A DNA stretch of 64,000 nt from Pyropia haitanensis (GCA_008729055.1 SDUX01000004.1:4032172-4096171); one strand, 5' to 3'; counted from the stretch's first letter, positions 10,588 through 21,775 are shown. The notes: a model not told the origin generated them from the letters alone. Numbers and translations: made by a program.

Positions 10588-11451
10588 ATGGCCGCCGCGG
10601 CGTTTGTGGCCGCCGCGGCGTTTGCGGCGCCCGCCGCGGCCACCCGCCCCCTGCTGGGCGTCCCGCCCGTGGCGGGCCCCCACTGCCTGCGCCCCCGCCA
10701 GTGTTGCGGCGGCGGTGCCGTCGGCGCGGTCCCCGCGGCGACCCCCCGGCGGCGGCGGCCGGCGGTGGTGGCGACGACCGCCCCCCCCCCCTCCCCCCCG
10801 GCGGTGGTGGACACGGCGCTGACGACGACGCCGTCGGCGGCGGGCCTCCGCGCGCGCCCCCTCTCCACCGTGGCGGTGTGGTCGCTCGCGACGGGCCTCG
10901 CCTGGTACGGCTGGTACAAGTACTGCACGGAGGAGGAGCTGGTCACGTCGACGGGCGCGGGCCCCGGCGGCGCCCTGTCGCTCGGCCCGTTTGTGGCGGG
11001 CGTCACCGCCGCCGGCTGGCTGCCGGCGGTCGGCCTCGGCGACGGCATTGAGGGGGTCGTGACGGGCGACGCGCTCGCCGCGGCGGCCGCGCTCGCGGGC
11101 CTCGGCTGGATTGTCGGCGCGCAGCTGCGGCTGTACACGGCGGTCAATGGGGTGCTGCGCGCGGCGGGCGCGCCGCCGTCCATGACCTGGTGGTGGGCGC
11201 TCGTGCCGGGCTTCAACGTCGTCGGCGGCATCCGGCTGATCCACTTTACCGCCGTCGCGGCCGTCCTGGCCGCCACCGCCGCGGCCGACGACAGCGCAAC
11301 GGTGGGCGGGGGGGAGGCGGCGGCGGAGCGGGCAGCGGGGCTCGCCGCGCTCGACGAGGACGTGCTCGTCCGCCGGTTCCCGTGGGTGGGGGTGCCCAAG
11401 CTGGGAGCCCTGCAGCTGCTGACGACGCCGTCGCTGTGGGTCAAGCTTTGA
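10588..11451 (+). CDS. Plastid-targeted integral membrane protein, function unknown
   Basis: Predicted 287 residues. The first ~75 residues are Ala/Arg/Pro-rich, almost free of acidic residues and contain PRRRRPAVVATTA, typical of a plastid transit peptide. Then come VWSLATGLAWYGWYKYCTEE, GPGGALSLGPFVAGVTAAGW, an Ala/Gly-rich hydrophobic segment ending GWIVGAQLRLYTAVN, and WWWALVPGFNVVGGIRLIHF. That suggests three or four membrane segments. The spacing of a WYKYxxExEL-like start, a GPGG turn and a late PGFNxxxGxRxxHF box resembles a conserved but uncharacterised cyanobacterial/plastid membrane protein as I remember it. The Met at 10588 was chosen because the transit-like composition starts there. 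Single exon. Role unknown. Confidence 0.65.
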   Translation: MAAAAFVAAAAFAAPAAATRPLLGVPPVAGPHCLRPRQCCGGGAVGAVPAATPRRRRPAVVATTAPPPSPPAVVDTALTTTPSAAGLRARPLSTVAVWSLATGLAWYGWYKYCTEEELVTSTGAGPGGALSLGPFVAGVTAAGWLPAVGLGDGIEGVVTGDALAAAAALAGLGWIVGAQLRLYTAVNGVLRAAGAPPSMTWWWALVPGFNVVGGIRLIHFTAVAAVLAATAAADDSATVGGGEAAAERAAGLAALDEDVLVRRFPWVGVPKLGALQLLTTPSLWVKL

Positions 11452-12529
11452 TGGGCGTACGGCGGGCAAGCGAGGAGGACGGGGTTGAGGCGCCGCGCGC
11501 GCGCGCTCCGCAAGGGGTTTATGTATGATGCAGCAGAGGGGGGGGGGGGGGAAAGGTGGGTGGATGGCCGCGGCGCTCCACGGCCGTGCAGGTAGCGGCT
11601 GGCCACACTCCCGGTGGTGGACGGCCGTGGTGGCTTTCAAGAGAGCGGAGCCTACCGAGCGAGAGCCACCTGTCGACACCCATCTGCCGCATGGCAAGCG
11701 GCAGCTCCGCTGTGCGCCTGTTCACCCACGGAGGATTGTGGGGTTTGGGATGGGGGGGGGCGGGCGCGGTAGGTGAGACGGCAGCCGGACCTCTGCTGGC
11801 CGCGGCGCCGTCCCGCGGGTGCCGCCGGTCGTGGCCACGGGTCGGCGCACGGGGGCACCGCCGCGCGACCGCACCCAGCACGCCCCCACGCGCCGCCTCT
11901 CCAACCCCCCCTGCCGCCGCCGCCACCCCCCCGCGCCGCGGTCGCCCCCACCACCACCACCACCGGGCCAGCGTCGCACTCCGCGCTCGACGCCGACGGG
12001 GACGCGTGCCCGTCGGGCGCGCCCACGACGGCGGCGTCCGCACCACCCGCCGCCCCACCCCCCCCCCCCCCCCGCATCAGCCAGCACCGCCGCCACACCC
12101 CTCCCGTCCGCCGCCGCCACACCCCCCCCGTCCACCGCCGGCACACCCTTCCCCGGCCACCGCCGCCACCGCGACACCCCCCCCGTCCACCGCCGGCACA
12201 CCCTTCCCCGGCCACCGCCGCCACCGCGACACCCCCCCCGTCCACCGCCGCTGCCGCGACGCCACCCCCGCCAGACGCCGTCGTGGCGCCACGGCCGCCC
12301 GCCGCGCGCCGCCGTCGCGCCCGCCGCACGTCCGCCCGCGTCGGCCGACGCCGCCGCCGCGGCCGCCCAGCGCGCTACCGTGCCCGCCGCGGCCGCCCCG
12401 CCACGGGGCCGGCTCGCCACCGTCGCCGGCGTCACCGCCACCGCGGCCGCTGCCACCACCGCCGCCCGCCGTGAGGCCGCCCGAGCACCGCGTCGACCAC
12501 GAAGCGGAGGTGCCCCCCCCCCTTCTCCG
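11452..12529. other. Low-complexity Pro/Arg-type DNA, no gene
   Basis: Dominated by CCN/GCC repeats, poly-C and poly-G runs and a 55-bp tandem repeat. All frames translate into Pro/Arg/Ala or Gly/Arg strings. The 3' part of the minus-strand gene at 12530-13290 may extend into it. Confidence 0.4.
12121..12250. repeat. 55-bp minisatellite, 2.4 copies
   Basis: Units start at 12121, 12176 and 12231 with ACCCCCCCCGTCCACCGCCG. The first two are full length; the third breaks off after about 20 bases. The 55-bp period is not a multiple of three, so this is non-coding expansion. Confidence 0.85.
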
Positions 12530-12735
12530 CCCCCCTCCTCCACGGCGTCTGCGCTGCTGCCGCTGCCACAGGCCTCCCCGTCGCCCAGCTCCCGCTCCAG
12601 CGCGACCCACTTGGCCGCTGCGCGGGCGGCAATGACCGCCGAACTCTGCTGGTTGCCCGCCAGCTTCACCGCCTCACCCTGCATGTCCAGCTCTGCCGCC
12701 AGTTGCGAGGCCGAGGGAGGGGTCGCCGCCGCGGC
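12530..12735 (-). CDS. Possible C-terminal exon next to the Trm10-like gene
   Basis: On the minus strand this stretch encodes a helical-looking peptide with QLAAELDMQGEAVKLAGNQQ and AAKWVALERELGDGEAC, quite unlike the Arg/Pro noise around it. It lies just downstream of the Trm10-like domain and in a different frame. A donor-like GGTGTGAG near 12873 and an acceptor-like TTGCTAG near 12770 could join the two, making it the variable tail of the methyltransferase. It could also be a separate gene. No domain recognised. Confidence 0.3.
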
Positions 12736-12865
12736 GGGTCCCCGCCCCGACCCCCCCCCGCTAGCAACCGCGCCAGCACCACCCCCGCAGCCGCTCGCTC
12801 TCGCGCCCCCGCCTTGTGCTCACCCCCGCCGCCGCCCCCGCCTCCGCCCCCGCCCCACCCCCCCC

Positions 12866-13290
12866 TCACACCCCCCCCCCCGCCCCGCCGCCTCCCCTCC
12901 TCCACGTTGCGCGGCGACAGCACGTCCGCCACCGCCTCGGCCCAGGTGGCTCCATTCGCCACTGCCGCGAGCAGCGCCGCAGCGTGCAGGATGGTAGGGA
13001 CGCGCGTGCCGCGGCAGCCCGCCGGCCCCACGTCCAGCGCCGCCGTCGCGACGCGCAGGCCCGCCGCCGCCGCCGCTGTGGCGCACAGGCCCGCCGCCGC
13101 CGCCGCTGCGGCGCCGCGCAGGCGGTTGCGGTCGACCATGCCGCCGAATGTGTAGACGGTGCCGGGCGTGATGGCAGTAAGGCGCGTTGGCGCGTCGGCG
13201 GCAAAGTAAACGATGTGGACCGGCGCGATGCCCACCGCCCAAAGCACGCGTTCAAGGCACGCGGGGGTTGGGGGAGAGGGCGGCCGACCC
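12866..13290 (-). CDS. TRM10: Trm10-type tRNA (guanine-N1) methyltransferase, partial model
   Basis: The minus strand encodes the C-terminal half of a Trm10 SPOUT domain: HIVYFAADAPTRLTAITPGT, VYTFGGMVDRNRLRG, an Ala-rich insert, then GTRVPTILHAAALLAAVANG and TWAEAVADVLSPRN. GGMVDRNR is the signature of the family, with the conserved Asp implicated in catalysis at position 9 of tRNA. Known members transfer a methyl group from S-adenosylmethionine to N1 of G9 (or A9). The N-terminal half, with its own Asp and the Q/N/R helix, is not recognisable in the same frame, so upstream exons remain unresolved. A neighbouring frame at about 13470-13590 reads VDVRGVFVQSFQLTTKKAAL and may belong to this or another gene. 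Downstream the frame runs into poly-Gly. Confidence 0.7.
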
Positions 13291-14753
13291 GCCGTCCCCG
13301 TTGGCGGGTGTGCCGGCAACCCCGCCGCTGGTACCACGGGTGCCACCTGTGCCGCCGTTGCCGCTGTCGCCGCTACCGCCGCCGCCGTCCGCTTCAGCCG
13401 CGCCCGTGGCCGCGGACCCCGGCTACCCCCCCCTCCCCCCACTGCCCGCACTGCACCCAAGCTCATCCGCCTCCCCCACCGCGGGATAGGACACGAGAAA
13501 CGCCTTGTTCTCCAGTAGTGCCGCCTTCTTCGTAGTGAGCTGGAAGCTCTGCACGAAAACGCCACGCACATCCACCCGGTCGTCAGCCCGGTGGCAGCCG
13601 CGGCGCCGACGTGCAGCGCCTGCAGGGGACAATCTCTGCATGTGCCCCGACGTCCGCGCGCCGTTGTTGACTCGGTACCGCCGGCGACCGTCGGGCGCCG
13701 GCCGCTGTTGGCGTGTCGGCGTGCCCACCCGCGCCCGCGCCGTGCACGGGACCACAGGCGAGGGGGGGTGCCGCGGGCCGCGGCGCGCCACCGCCCGCAA
13801 CATTTGCCCCGCGGCCACCGCCGTGGCGGCAAAGTCCCACCGGCTCTTTGGCGTAGCAGGGGGGCAACGTGGCGGACCGGAGGATGGGGGGGGGGGCGCC
13901 GCGTACGGCGTCGCCCCCGCGCGGGCGGCGGCCCGCCCCGCCCCCCCGCGTGCGGCCACCGACGGCGGGGCAGCCGGCAGACCGCCGCCGCCCGCCGTGG
14001 CCGCGAAGCGGTGAGCGGCAGCGGCGGTGCGGTCCCCGCGGCGGTGGGGCGGGCGCGGCGGCCGCGCCGCGCGCGCTGGTCCCGGCGGCGCCGCCGCGGG
14101 GGGGGCGCCGCGCGCGGCGGCCGCGTTGCCGCCGCCACGGCCGCGGCCGCGCGCGGGGCGGCGGCAGGCCAGCGCGTTTCTAAAGGCGTAGGGGGAGGTG
14201 AGCAGGGAGGGGGGCGGCGTCACGGCCACCCCACACGCCGAGCCGCCGCACGACGCGCCCACCCGCCCCCGACCCCAACCCCCGCGGCCGTCACTCGCGT
14301 CGCCAGCATGGACGGTCACCGTGGCCGCCGCGGCGACGGGTACCGCTGTCGCCGCGACGGCGCCAGCCGTGTCTGCCGCCGCCGCCGCGGCCGCCGCCGC
14401 CGCGGTCGCCGCCACCGCGGTGCGGCCGCCGCGGCGCTGCCGCCGCGGCGCCGCCATGGCCGCCGCGCCGGCCGCGGCGGCCCGCCGACCGCCGCCGCGC
14501 CCCGTCGGGCGGCGGCAGCGGCGCGGGGGTGGGTGGCGGCGTATCCCTGCTGGACGGCCATCTGGTCGGCGCGCAGCGCTTGCCGCCGCGACGGTCTCTG
14601 CCCGACGGCGGTTGCCCAAGGGCGTGGGGGGGGGGGGGGGGGAGGGGACGGCACGCCAGAGCCGTCGCGGCGGGCGCGCGCTCGCGGTCCCAGCGTGTCG
14701 TGGCCGTCAAAATTCAAATGTCGGATGAGGGTGCAACGGAACGACACGGGATA
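13291..14753. other. GC-rich flank of the Trm10-like gene
   Basis: The minus strand around 13470-13590 has one protein-like stretch (VDVRGVFVQSFQLTTKKAAL, then LLENKAFLVSYPAVGEADE) that I cannot place. The rest is Ala/Arg-rich in every frame. A G-run sits at about 14627-14641. Confidence 0.3.
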
Positions 14754-14928
14754 TATTGCTGTCTTCTCAATTTTGTCCGATCTGGTCGAAGTCAAGAGCC
14801 GGGTCCAGAGCTGGTCAACTGCGTCTCAGCCATCCATGAAGCCGGATAAAACCGATTGACCAATAGGAAGTTGACCAGACCCAGTCTTGACTTTGATCAC
14901 ATCGGACAAAATTGGGAGTACTGCAATA
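14754..14928 (-). mobile_element. Foldback MITE, copy B (inverted relative to copy A)
   Basis: A 175-bp element, reverse complement of the unit at 631-804, with the same TATTGC/GCAATA ends and only a handful of single-base differences plus about one inserted base. Flanking DNA differs from copy A and TA is present at both ends. The high identity argues for fairly recent activity. Confidence 0.8.
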
Positions 14929-17009
14929 CTGAACTTTCCAGTGTGTGGATCGTCGACAACGAGCAATGGTGCAGTGTTGATGTGTATTTTGCGTTGCGGC
15001 CGCCGCAACAGACGGTGCGCGCGAAGCGCAACGTCGAGGATTGCATGCGTGGCCGCCCGCCCGCCTCGCGGCGTGCACCTGCAAGCGGGTGGCGGGTGGG
15101 TGGCGGGTGGCGGGTAGCTCCGCGTCGCCTCCCCACGCCCGGCGGGCGCGCCCGCCCGCCAAGCGGTGCGCCCATGGGCGCACTCCACCGCCACGGGAGA
15201 TTCGCCCCTCCCGTACCGTTGACGGCTCCGCCCCAAGCGTGTGGGGCTGTGCTTGTCCCACAGCCGTCTTCCCAAAGCGCCCGGCTGTCCCCACTGCGCT
15301 CGGATATCGGGCGCTGCCGCCCCAGCGGCGCGGCCGCGTGGCCGGCACACCCGTCCGCGCGGCCGCCGGCCCGCCGGCGACCGTACTGCCGCTCCGAGCG
15401 ACTCGCCGGGGAGCCAGAGATCCCGTCGACGGCGCCCGCCGGCTGGGATGAAGCGGCGACGACCTACAGTGGAAGAGGCGCGCGGGGGCGTGTCGAAGAG
15501 GCGGGGGCGTCGCACGACCGGGCGTCCAATCTTGCTTTGGGAGACGGCGGAGATACCAAAGGGCGACCCTCCCCCCCCCCCGCCCGCCCCACCCCCCCCG
15601 CGCGGCCGCCCCGCCGCGGTGTGGGGAGTAGGCCCACATCCGCCACCACTGCGGTTTCCCGGTACTTCCCGTTGACCGCTCCCCGGAAGAGAGATTCCAC
15701 ACCGGCGCGCCGCCGGCCGGGCGCACCGACACGGCCGCCCACCGCCCGTCGGCCGTGGCGCGTGCGGCGGCTGGACGCGGCGGCGGGGGGGGGGATCTCC
15801 CCGCCGCCGCTCCCCGGCGACCGGCGGGGTGCGGGCGCCCCGCTGGGCGCCGCCGGTAGCCGCCCCGGCTGTGGCGCGGCGGACGGCGCGCGCGACGCGG
15901 GGTGCGGCGGCGCGGCACGACGGCGCGGCCGCACGCCCCCCGCGGCCGCTCCCCTGCGGACGGTCCCCCAAGACACGCCCCCAGACGCGCCCCTCGCGGA
16001 CAACGCGGCCGACCCGCGCCGCTCGCGGGGACGGCGACGGCCCAGGGGAGACCGCAGCGGCTGGGATGCGCAGAGGGGGGCGGGCGCGGCAGCTCGGGCC
16101 GCGAGTTCCCCCCGCGTGTGCGCGCTGCCCCGTCGGGCAGGGGCACTTTGCCACCCCCGCTGAGCTTGGGGTGGGGGTGCCGGGGGGGGGGAAGGGGTGG
16201 GCCCACCCCGAGGAGCGCCGCGGCTCTGCCAGCTCGCCGAGGCCGAGAGAGAGAACGGAGGGGGGAGGTCGTCGCCGCTCTGGTGACCCCGTCCGCGAGT
16301 AGAGCCGCAGCAGCGTCATCTGGGGGGGGGGCGGCAGGGGAGAGCTCCCTGCTGGGAGACGGCGCGCGGATGGGGGTCGCCCGCCGGCGCGTGGGGCACG
16401 GGGTCGGACGTCTCCACCGCTGCCTTCCCGGCTGTGGGGAGAACGGGGCGGTCAGGGGTGGCTGGCCTCTGGGGGGGGGGTGTGCCGTGCGGCCAAGCCC
16501 GGCGCCCCCCTGCCCAGTACCGCTCGCAGTCAGTCCATCTCCCCGGTACGCTCCCCCGCCCCCCCCCTTGCTCTCGCCCGGGGCGGGGAGGCAGCGTTCG
16601 ACCTCGCCTAGGAAGGCAGCTCGAGATGGAGCGGCCGCACCTTCCACTCCCACCCACGCACCACATGCGCCGTGCAATGGGGCTAGGGGGAGGGCACCTG
16701 CGCAGAGTGGCAGGACAGGGGGGGGGCGGGTTCGCGCTAGGAGGCAGCCGTTGGCACAGGAAGGGGACGGTGGCCTCGACGCAGGGGACCGGGTATAGAA
16801 AGGGGCGGCAGGGAACCGTCTGAAGGGAGGCACCCCACCCCTCCGTCGCACACACCCCCCACTCGCACCCGCCCCCCCGCCTGTCACTGAACTCAGCGCG
16901 TGCACCGCTACCCCTGCCTACACGGTGACCGCTCGCGCGGACTCCCCCCCCCCCCCCCCTCTTTCCCGCCCGCTCCCCTGACGCCACGCCCCCCCATCCG
17001 CTCTACATC
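14929..17009. other. Intergenic; promoter side of LHC gene
   Basis: No gene recognised. The first ~130 bases after the MITE are of lower GC. The remainder is GC-rich with many G-runs (for example about 15787-15793 and 16321-16330). The ~70 bases before the LHC start codon are pyrimidine-rich with a C-run at about 16946-16959. Confidence 0.4.
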
Positions 17010-17897
17010 ATGGCATCTGCTGCGTTTATTGCTCCCCTGGCCCCCCTCGGTGCCCGCGGCATTCTGCCTGCCCGCCCCGGCCGCGCGCTGCGCATGACCG
17101 CCGTCCCCCCGCCCGACAGCGCCAAGCCCGGCGCGGAGCCGCCCCGCCCCAAGAAGCCTACGGACAAACCTGCGGCGGCGGCCCCCCCCGGGGCGGCGGC
17201 CCCCCCCGCGGCGGCGGCCTCGTCCGCCGTCAAGCCCCCCGGCGCGGCGCCGGTGGTCACCGCCGCCGCGTCGGCGGCGGCGGTGGTCAAGCCCGACGAC
17301 GCGGACGCAAAGGACATGAGCCTGGCGCTGCCGTGGGCGCCGCGCCCCCTAAAGCTCGACACCAACCTCCCCGGCTACGCGGGCTTTGACCCGTGGGGCC
17401 TCGCCGAGCGCTTTGACCCGCGCTACCTGGTGGAGGGGGAGATCAAGAATGGGCGCGCGGCGATGCTCGGCATTGTCGGGATGGTGGTGCAGGAGTTTTG
17501 GCAGCTCCCGGGCGGGCCCGCCTTCTCCAACCCCACCCCCGCCGGCGCGTGGCACGACGCGCCGACGGCGCTGCTGTGGCTCATCTTCTTTGCGTGTGGC
17601 GCGACGGAGGTGGCGACCTACAAGGGCGAGTTCACCTACACCAAGATGATGGCCTTCTTTGACAAGAACCCCGCCCGCCAGGGCGGCACGTTTGGCCTCG
17701 ACATCCTCGGGCTCCTCGACCGCGGGGAGGGCAAGGAGCGGGAGGAGCTCGCGCACCGGCTGCGGACGTCAGAGATCAAGCACGGCCGGCTGGCCATGAT
17801 CGCCGCGGGCGGCATGATCACGCAGAGCGTGCTGTTCAACACGCCGGTCGTCGCGCAGATCATTTCGCTGGCGCACGGCGGCGGGGGGGCGGCGTGA
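17010..17897 (+). CDS. Light-harvesting chlorophyll-binding protein, Lhcr-like
   Basis: Single-exon, 295 residues. A plastid targeting region rich in Ala, Pro and Lys covers about residues 1-100. The mature part starts near ALPWAPRPLKLDTNLPGYAG, followed by GFDPWGLAERF. Helix 1 carries EGEIKNGRAAMLGIVGMVVQ and helix 3 SEIKHGRLAMIAAGGMITQ, the paired Glu-Arg chlorophyll-binding motifs of the LHC superfamily. The middle helix lies around APTALLWLIFFACGATEVAT. The loop YKGEFTYTKMM and the second box GTFGLDILGLLDR fit red-lineage Lhcr proteins, which bind chlorophyll a and carotenoids and serve photosystem I. A RedCAP-type member is the alternative. The motif is KNGR in helix 1 and KHGR in helix 3. 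Gene symbol withheld because the subfamily cannot be fixed. Confidence 0.9.
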   Translation: MASAAFIAPLAPLGARGILPARPGRALRMTAVPPPDSAKPGAEPPRPKKPTDKPAAAAPPGAAAPPAAAASSAVKPPGAAPVVTAAASAAAVVKPDDADAKDMSLALPWAPRPLKLDTNLPGYAGFDPWGLAERFDPRYLVEGEIKNGRAAMLGIVGMVVQEFWQLPGGPAFSNPTPAGAWHDAPTALLWLIFFACGATEVATYKGEFTYTKMMAFFDKNPARQGGTFGLDILGLLDRGEGKEREELAHRLRTSEIKHGRLAMIAAGGMITQSVLFNTPVVAQIISLAHGGGGAA

Positions 17898-20264
17898 GCG
17901 CCCGCTCCGCGCGTGCCGCCGCGGGGGGCCCTGTGGGGGGAAGGGCGGAGCGGCTGTGGCGGCGTGGCAGCGTGCGGCTGGGGTCCCTGTGGTTCCCCCG
18001 GGGGGTGAGGCCGGCGGGGGGGAGAGCGCCCAAGGCCCCCGTGCGTGGCGGTGCCGACGCGGGACGCGTCGACCACCCTCCGCGACTGTTTTTTTTCTTC
18101 TACTTGTGTCGGCAGCTGCGGCGGCTGCGCCCGACGGGCCGCCCAATCGTACAAATTCTCGCGATCAAATTCTTGGTTAGATTGTACGCACCGGTTGTCT
18201 CTCCATAGCCGCCCCGCACCGCCCGCCTTCCCCCCCATCGCGGAAGGCAGTACGCGGTGGTGGGTGGAGGAGGTGAGGACAGCATCTGCGCTGCGGCGGT
18301 GGTCCCACAGGGGGGTAGCCATCCCCACCAGCCTGCAGCAGCCGCAGCTCCGGGCGGTGGGGGCGCCAGCCTGGTCAGCGGCGGTGGTCCCGCTCAATTC
18401 GTCCAACGATTGGCGCTGCCCCTTCCAACAGAGCGGGCGGTGGCACCCCGGCGGCCGCGTCCTGGCCGATGGCAGCCGGCCTTCCAGACGGCAATGCCGA
18501 CAAGCTCGGGAGCAGCCCTCGGTGGCGCAGTCAGAGTTTCTGCAAACGCCATGCGCGGACGCCATCTAACACCCGCTGGATGCGTATGGCGCGCCGCTCT
18601 CCAACTACCCCGCACCGCTTTCATCCCCGTCGCCAAGGACACCCACCCCCCCGCCCCTACAGCCCACGCGTAGCCGGGATGCGCTCCCGACGTACCGCCA
18701 AGCACCTCTGTGCAAGAGCATCGGCGGTCCCAGGGGGGAGGGCCCATCTCTGCCACCAAGGCTGCCGGCAGTGGCGGGGATGCCAGCGGCCGCGCCACCG
18801 CCGCCACCGCCGCCCACAACCCGCATCACCTCCTTTGGGGGAAGGAGGGGGCTGGTGCCCAGCGCAGCCGCCAGTGGCCGTCGGCCACCCGCGGCGGCGA
18901 CCGTTGTGGCGTCGAGCGGTGGGTGTGGACGCGGCGGTGGACAAAATAGTGGAGACACAGGGAGGGGCAGGGGTTGCAGGGGAAGCACCTGGCCCCACGG
19001 GGAAGCCGACGCCGCAACCCCCTGAGTATCCCAGACTTTTGGCTAGGCCGCCCGCGCGAGGGTGTCGCCCCGCGGCGGGACCAAGCCGCGTCGCCGCGCC
19101 GCCATTGCTGACGGTTGCTCTCCCGATGGCACCCTCCGCCACCGCCCGCATCGTCACCACCACTGCCGCCGTCAGCCGCGGCTGCACATAGGGGAAGACG
19201 GCGGGGCGCCAGCCACCCGCGCCGCATGCCGATGGCCGCTTCAAACGGAGGCGGCCGTCCCGCTGCGGGGAGCCCATGCACCCGGGTCTGTCGCACTGCC
19301 GGCCCAACGTGCCACGGCGACACGTCCACGCGCGGCCCAACGGGCGGCACGGCCCAACGACGGATGGAGCCGCCAAAGCGTGCGTAGGCAGCGCCAGCGC
19401 CGCGACTGCCCTCCCGCCCCTGGCTCCATGCACGCCACGCGACGCGACGCGGCCGCGGCAATGGCGGATCTCGCCGGCGTGCCAGCCTTGAAGGTTGGCC
19501 TCCGCACCTTGTGTGCCATGCCGTCAGGGGGGGGGAGGGGTGAGGAGGCGCCCACCGGCGTTCGCAGATGGGGGCGCACCTCCCGCAGCTACCCCCCTAC
19601 GCCCTCCCGTCTTCATGCCGTCAAGCCCGCAACCGTACCGCCATCATATCCCCCCCCTGCCCAACCCGTCCTACCCCCCCGCGCTTCCTTTGGCGGCCAC
19701 CAGACCCCCCCCATTGTCCCCTCTTCCAGCTCCCCCGCGGCCTCACCCTCACCGCCCTCTCTCGACGGTCGCAACGGGCATAGCACAACAGGGTGAGAGA
19801 GAACACAATGAGGACAACGGCGACCGCAACCCGCCGGCGATCCCCCGCTGCAACCAGTGTCAGTGGCCGAGCAGCTACCAGGCTAGCCACGCCCGACGCG
19901 CACGGCGCACCGCGGACGGTGCCGACGGCGACCTTGTGTGGGTCGACGGCGCACCCCCCCAGCAAAGCGGCACGTCCCAACGCCCGCCAGACGGGACGCG
20001 TGCCGGTCGCGTCCCGCAGTCGCGCACCGGCCTGCACGCCACCGGCCGCTTGGTAGCGGCGGAGCTGCCGACACGGCCGCCCGCTGGCGGCGCGCGTGGC
20101 CACGCTCGCCCCCAATCCGCGCGTCGGCGGCGGATCGGCACGGTCCATTCCCAGCGGCCTGGCCCGGGCGATAGCTACACCCGACGACCCGATTTTGAAT
20201 TCCGCTCGGGCCTCCCACAGCGGGCCGTAGCGCCACTGCCGCCCGCCGAGGGCCCCATCGCCGG
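17898..20264. other. Intergenic, nothing recognised
   Basis: A short lower-GC patch near 18130-18200 follows the LHC stop and may be its 3' untranslated region. The rest is GC-rich, Pro/Ala/Arg in all frames, without motifs. Confidence 0.4.
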
Positions 20265-21775
20265 CCTGGCATGCAACTCTGCTCCCGCGGCGCCCCACAC
20301 CGCGCCTCGCCCCTCGCCGCGCACAACCTACCCCCCCCCCCCCCGCCGCCGCCGTTTCGCTGCCGTTGCCGCGGCAGCCGTCGCCGCGGCAGCCGTCGCG
20401 GATGCGGCGCGGACGGTGCGCCCACGGGGCTGGCGCCGCGGGGCGGCGGCGGCGGCGGCGGTCGGGGGGTAGCGTTCGCGCCTGGCGAAACGGTTTTCGC
20501 GCGCGGCGCGGCGTGCGGCGGGCGCCGGCGGAGGCGCGGAGGGGACGGGCGGCGGGGGAGCGGCGGCGGCACACCACCTTGGCAGCGGGATGACGCGCCT
20601 GGCGGATGGGTTACGGCGCGTGGGTGCGGCACCGCCGCTGCACGAGGAGGCGACGCGTCGCCGCAGGGGCGGGGTGAGGCGGACGCGGCGCGGCGGGCAC
20701 TGGCGGGTGACGGGCTGGGGCGGCGGGTGCACCCCTGAGGACGACGGCGCTGTCCGCGCCGGCGGGGAAGCGCGTCGGCCACCGCCGGCGGGGAAGCGCG
20801 CCGGCCACCGCCGGCGGCGTTGGGGGGACGTGCGGCGCCAGCGGCGGCGACGCTGACGCGGCGCCGCCATGGTGGTGACCGACGCGCGTAGCGGCGCGGG
20901 TGGCGACGCCGGCGACGGGCGGCGGCGCGACGGCGACGCCGCCGGCGGTGCGGGCGGCCCCTAGCAGCGGCCGGCGTCGGGGCAACGACGACGGCGACGG
21001 CGGCGGGCGGCGCAGTGGCGGCAACCATGACGGCGAGGTGCGGGGGGACGGCGCCAGCAGCAGTCCCAGCCGTCGCCGGCACCGTGGGGGTGTCGAGGAG
21101 GGGCCCACCGCTGCCAGCGGCGGCGCCCATGGCACGGTTGCGGGTTGACCGTCGGCGCGTGGGCGGTCTGCCAGCGGCGGCGACCCGAACGGGGTGACGG
21201 CGCCGTTGCTCTACTGGTGTGCCCACGACGGGTGTGCGCGTGTGGACGCATCGCGCGTCGGGCGGCGGCTGCACTGCTTGGTCCGCCACGACGACGTGTC
21301 GTGCCGTGGTCGTGGCGATGGCAGTGTCGACACGGGGCGCCCGCCGCGACGGCTAGATGCCGCCAGTGTGCCGGTGGATGCGCGTCACGGGGCGGGCGGC
21401 GGCGGCGCGGGTGACGGTGTCGACGAGCGCGCCGGCGGCGGCGCGGGTGGGGTGGCGGCTGTTGGAGACAGCGGGGCGCGTGGCGGCGCTGGCGGGGTGG
21501 TGGCTGCTGCCGACGCAGGGGGAGGAGCAGTGGCTGCTGACCGAGGCGCAGAGGGGGGCGTGCCCAACGACGGCCGGCCAGACGATGGCGCGTCTGATGG
21601 GGAAGCGACTGCTGGGGCGGAGGGCGGGGGGTAGAGGATGTGCTCTGCGCTGGACGGTGCGCGCACGCATGGAGAGCGGCACAGCGCGGGAGCGTGTGGC
21701 TGAGTGTGTGAGGGACGGGGTGCTGCCTGCTCGTGACGAGTCGAGCTGTGCACGTCTGGGGACGTCGGTGGAGTA
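20265..21775 (+). repeat. Inverted duplication, left arm
   Basis: From GCATGCAACT at the start to about 21775 this arm aligns, with many substitutions and indels, to the reverse complement of 22670-24562. Shared landmarks in the same order are GCATGCAACT, the triple GCAGCCGTCG block, GCAGCGGGATGACGC, CGCTGCACGAGGAGGC, GCCATGGTGG, GGTGTCGAGGAGG and the GTGTGGCTG tail. The right arm is longer mainly because of a second zinc finger and Gly codon expansions. Confidence 0.8.
20869..21634 (+). pseudogene. Decayed C2H2 zinc-finger paralogue
   Basis: This is the left-arm counterpart of the gene at 22794-24017. Its ATG at 20869 matches the partner's start context (GCCATGGTGG), and the first ~30 codons are similar (GDGRRRDGDAAGG), but a TAG follows at about 20962. 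The zinc-finger part lies in another frame with a further TGA at 21146. It then reads CAHDGCARVDASRVGRRLHC and VRHDD, a C-x4-C-x12-H-x4-H finger with the same Cys-His spacing as the intact fingers (C-x2-C in those). The acidic Gly/Ala tail ends at 21634, as in the partner. Two stops and a frame change indicate a pseudogene, unless it is spliced in a way I cannot see. Confidence 0.6.

Noticed and set aside
14856..16305. Long forward frames over 14.9-16.3 kb as a gene
   Set aside because: Arg/Pro/Ala noise in every frame, starting inside the MITE; no motif or start context.
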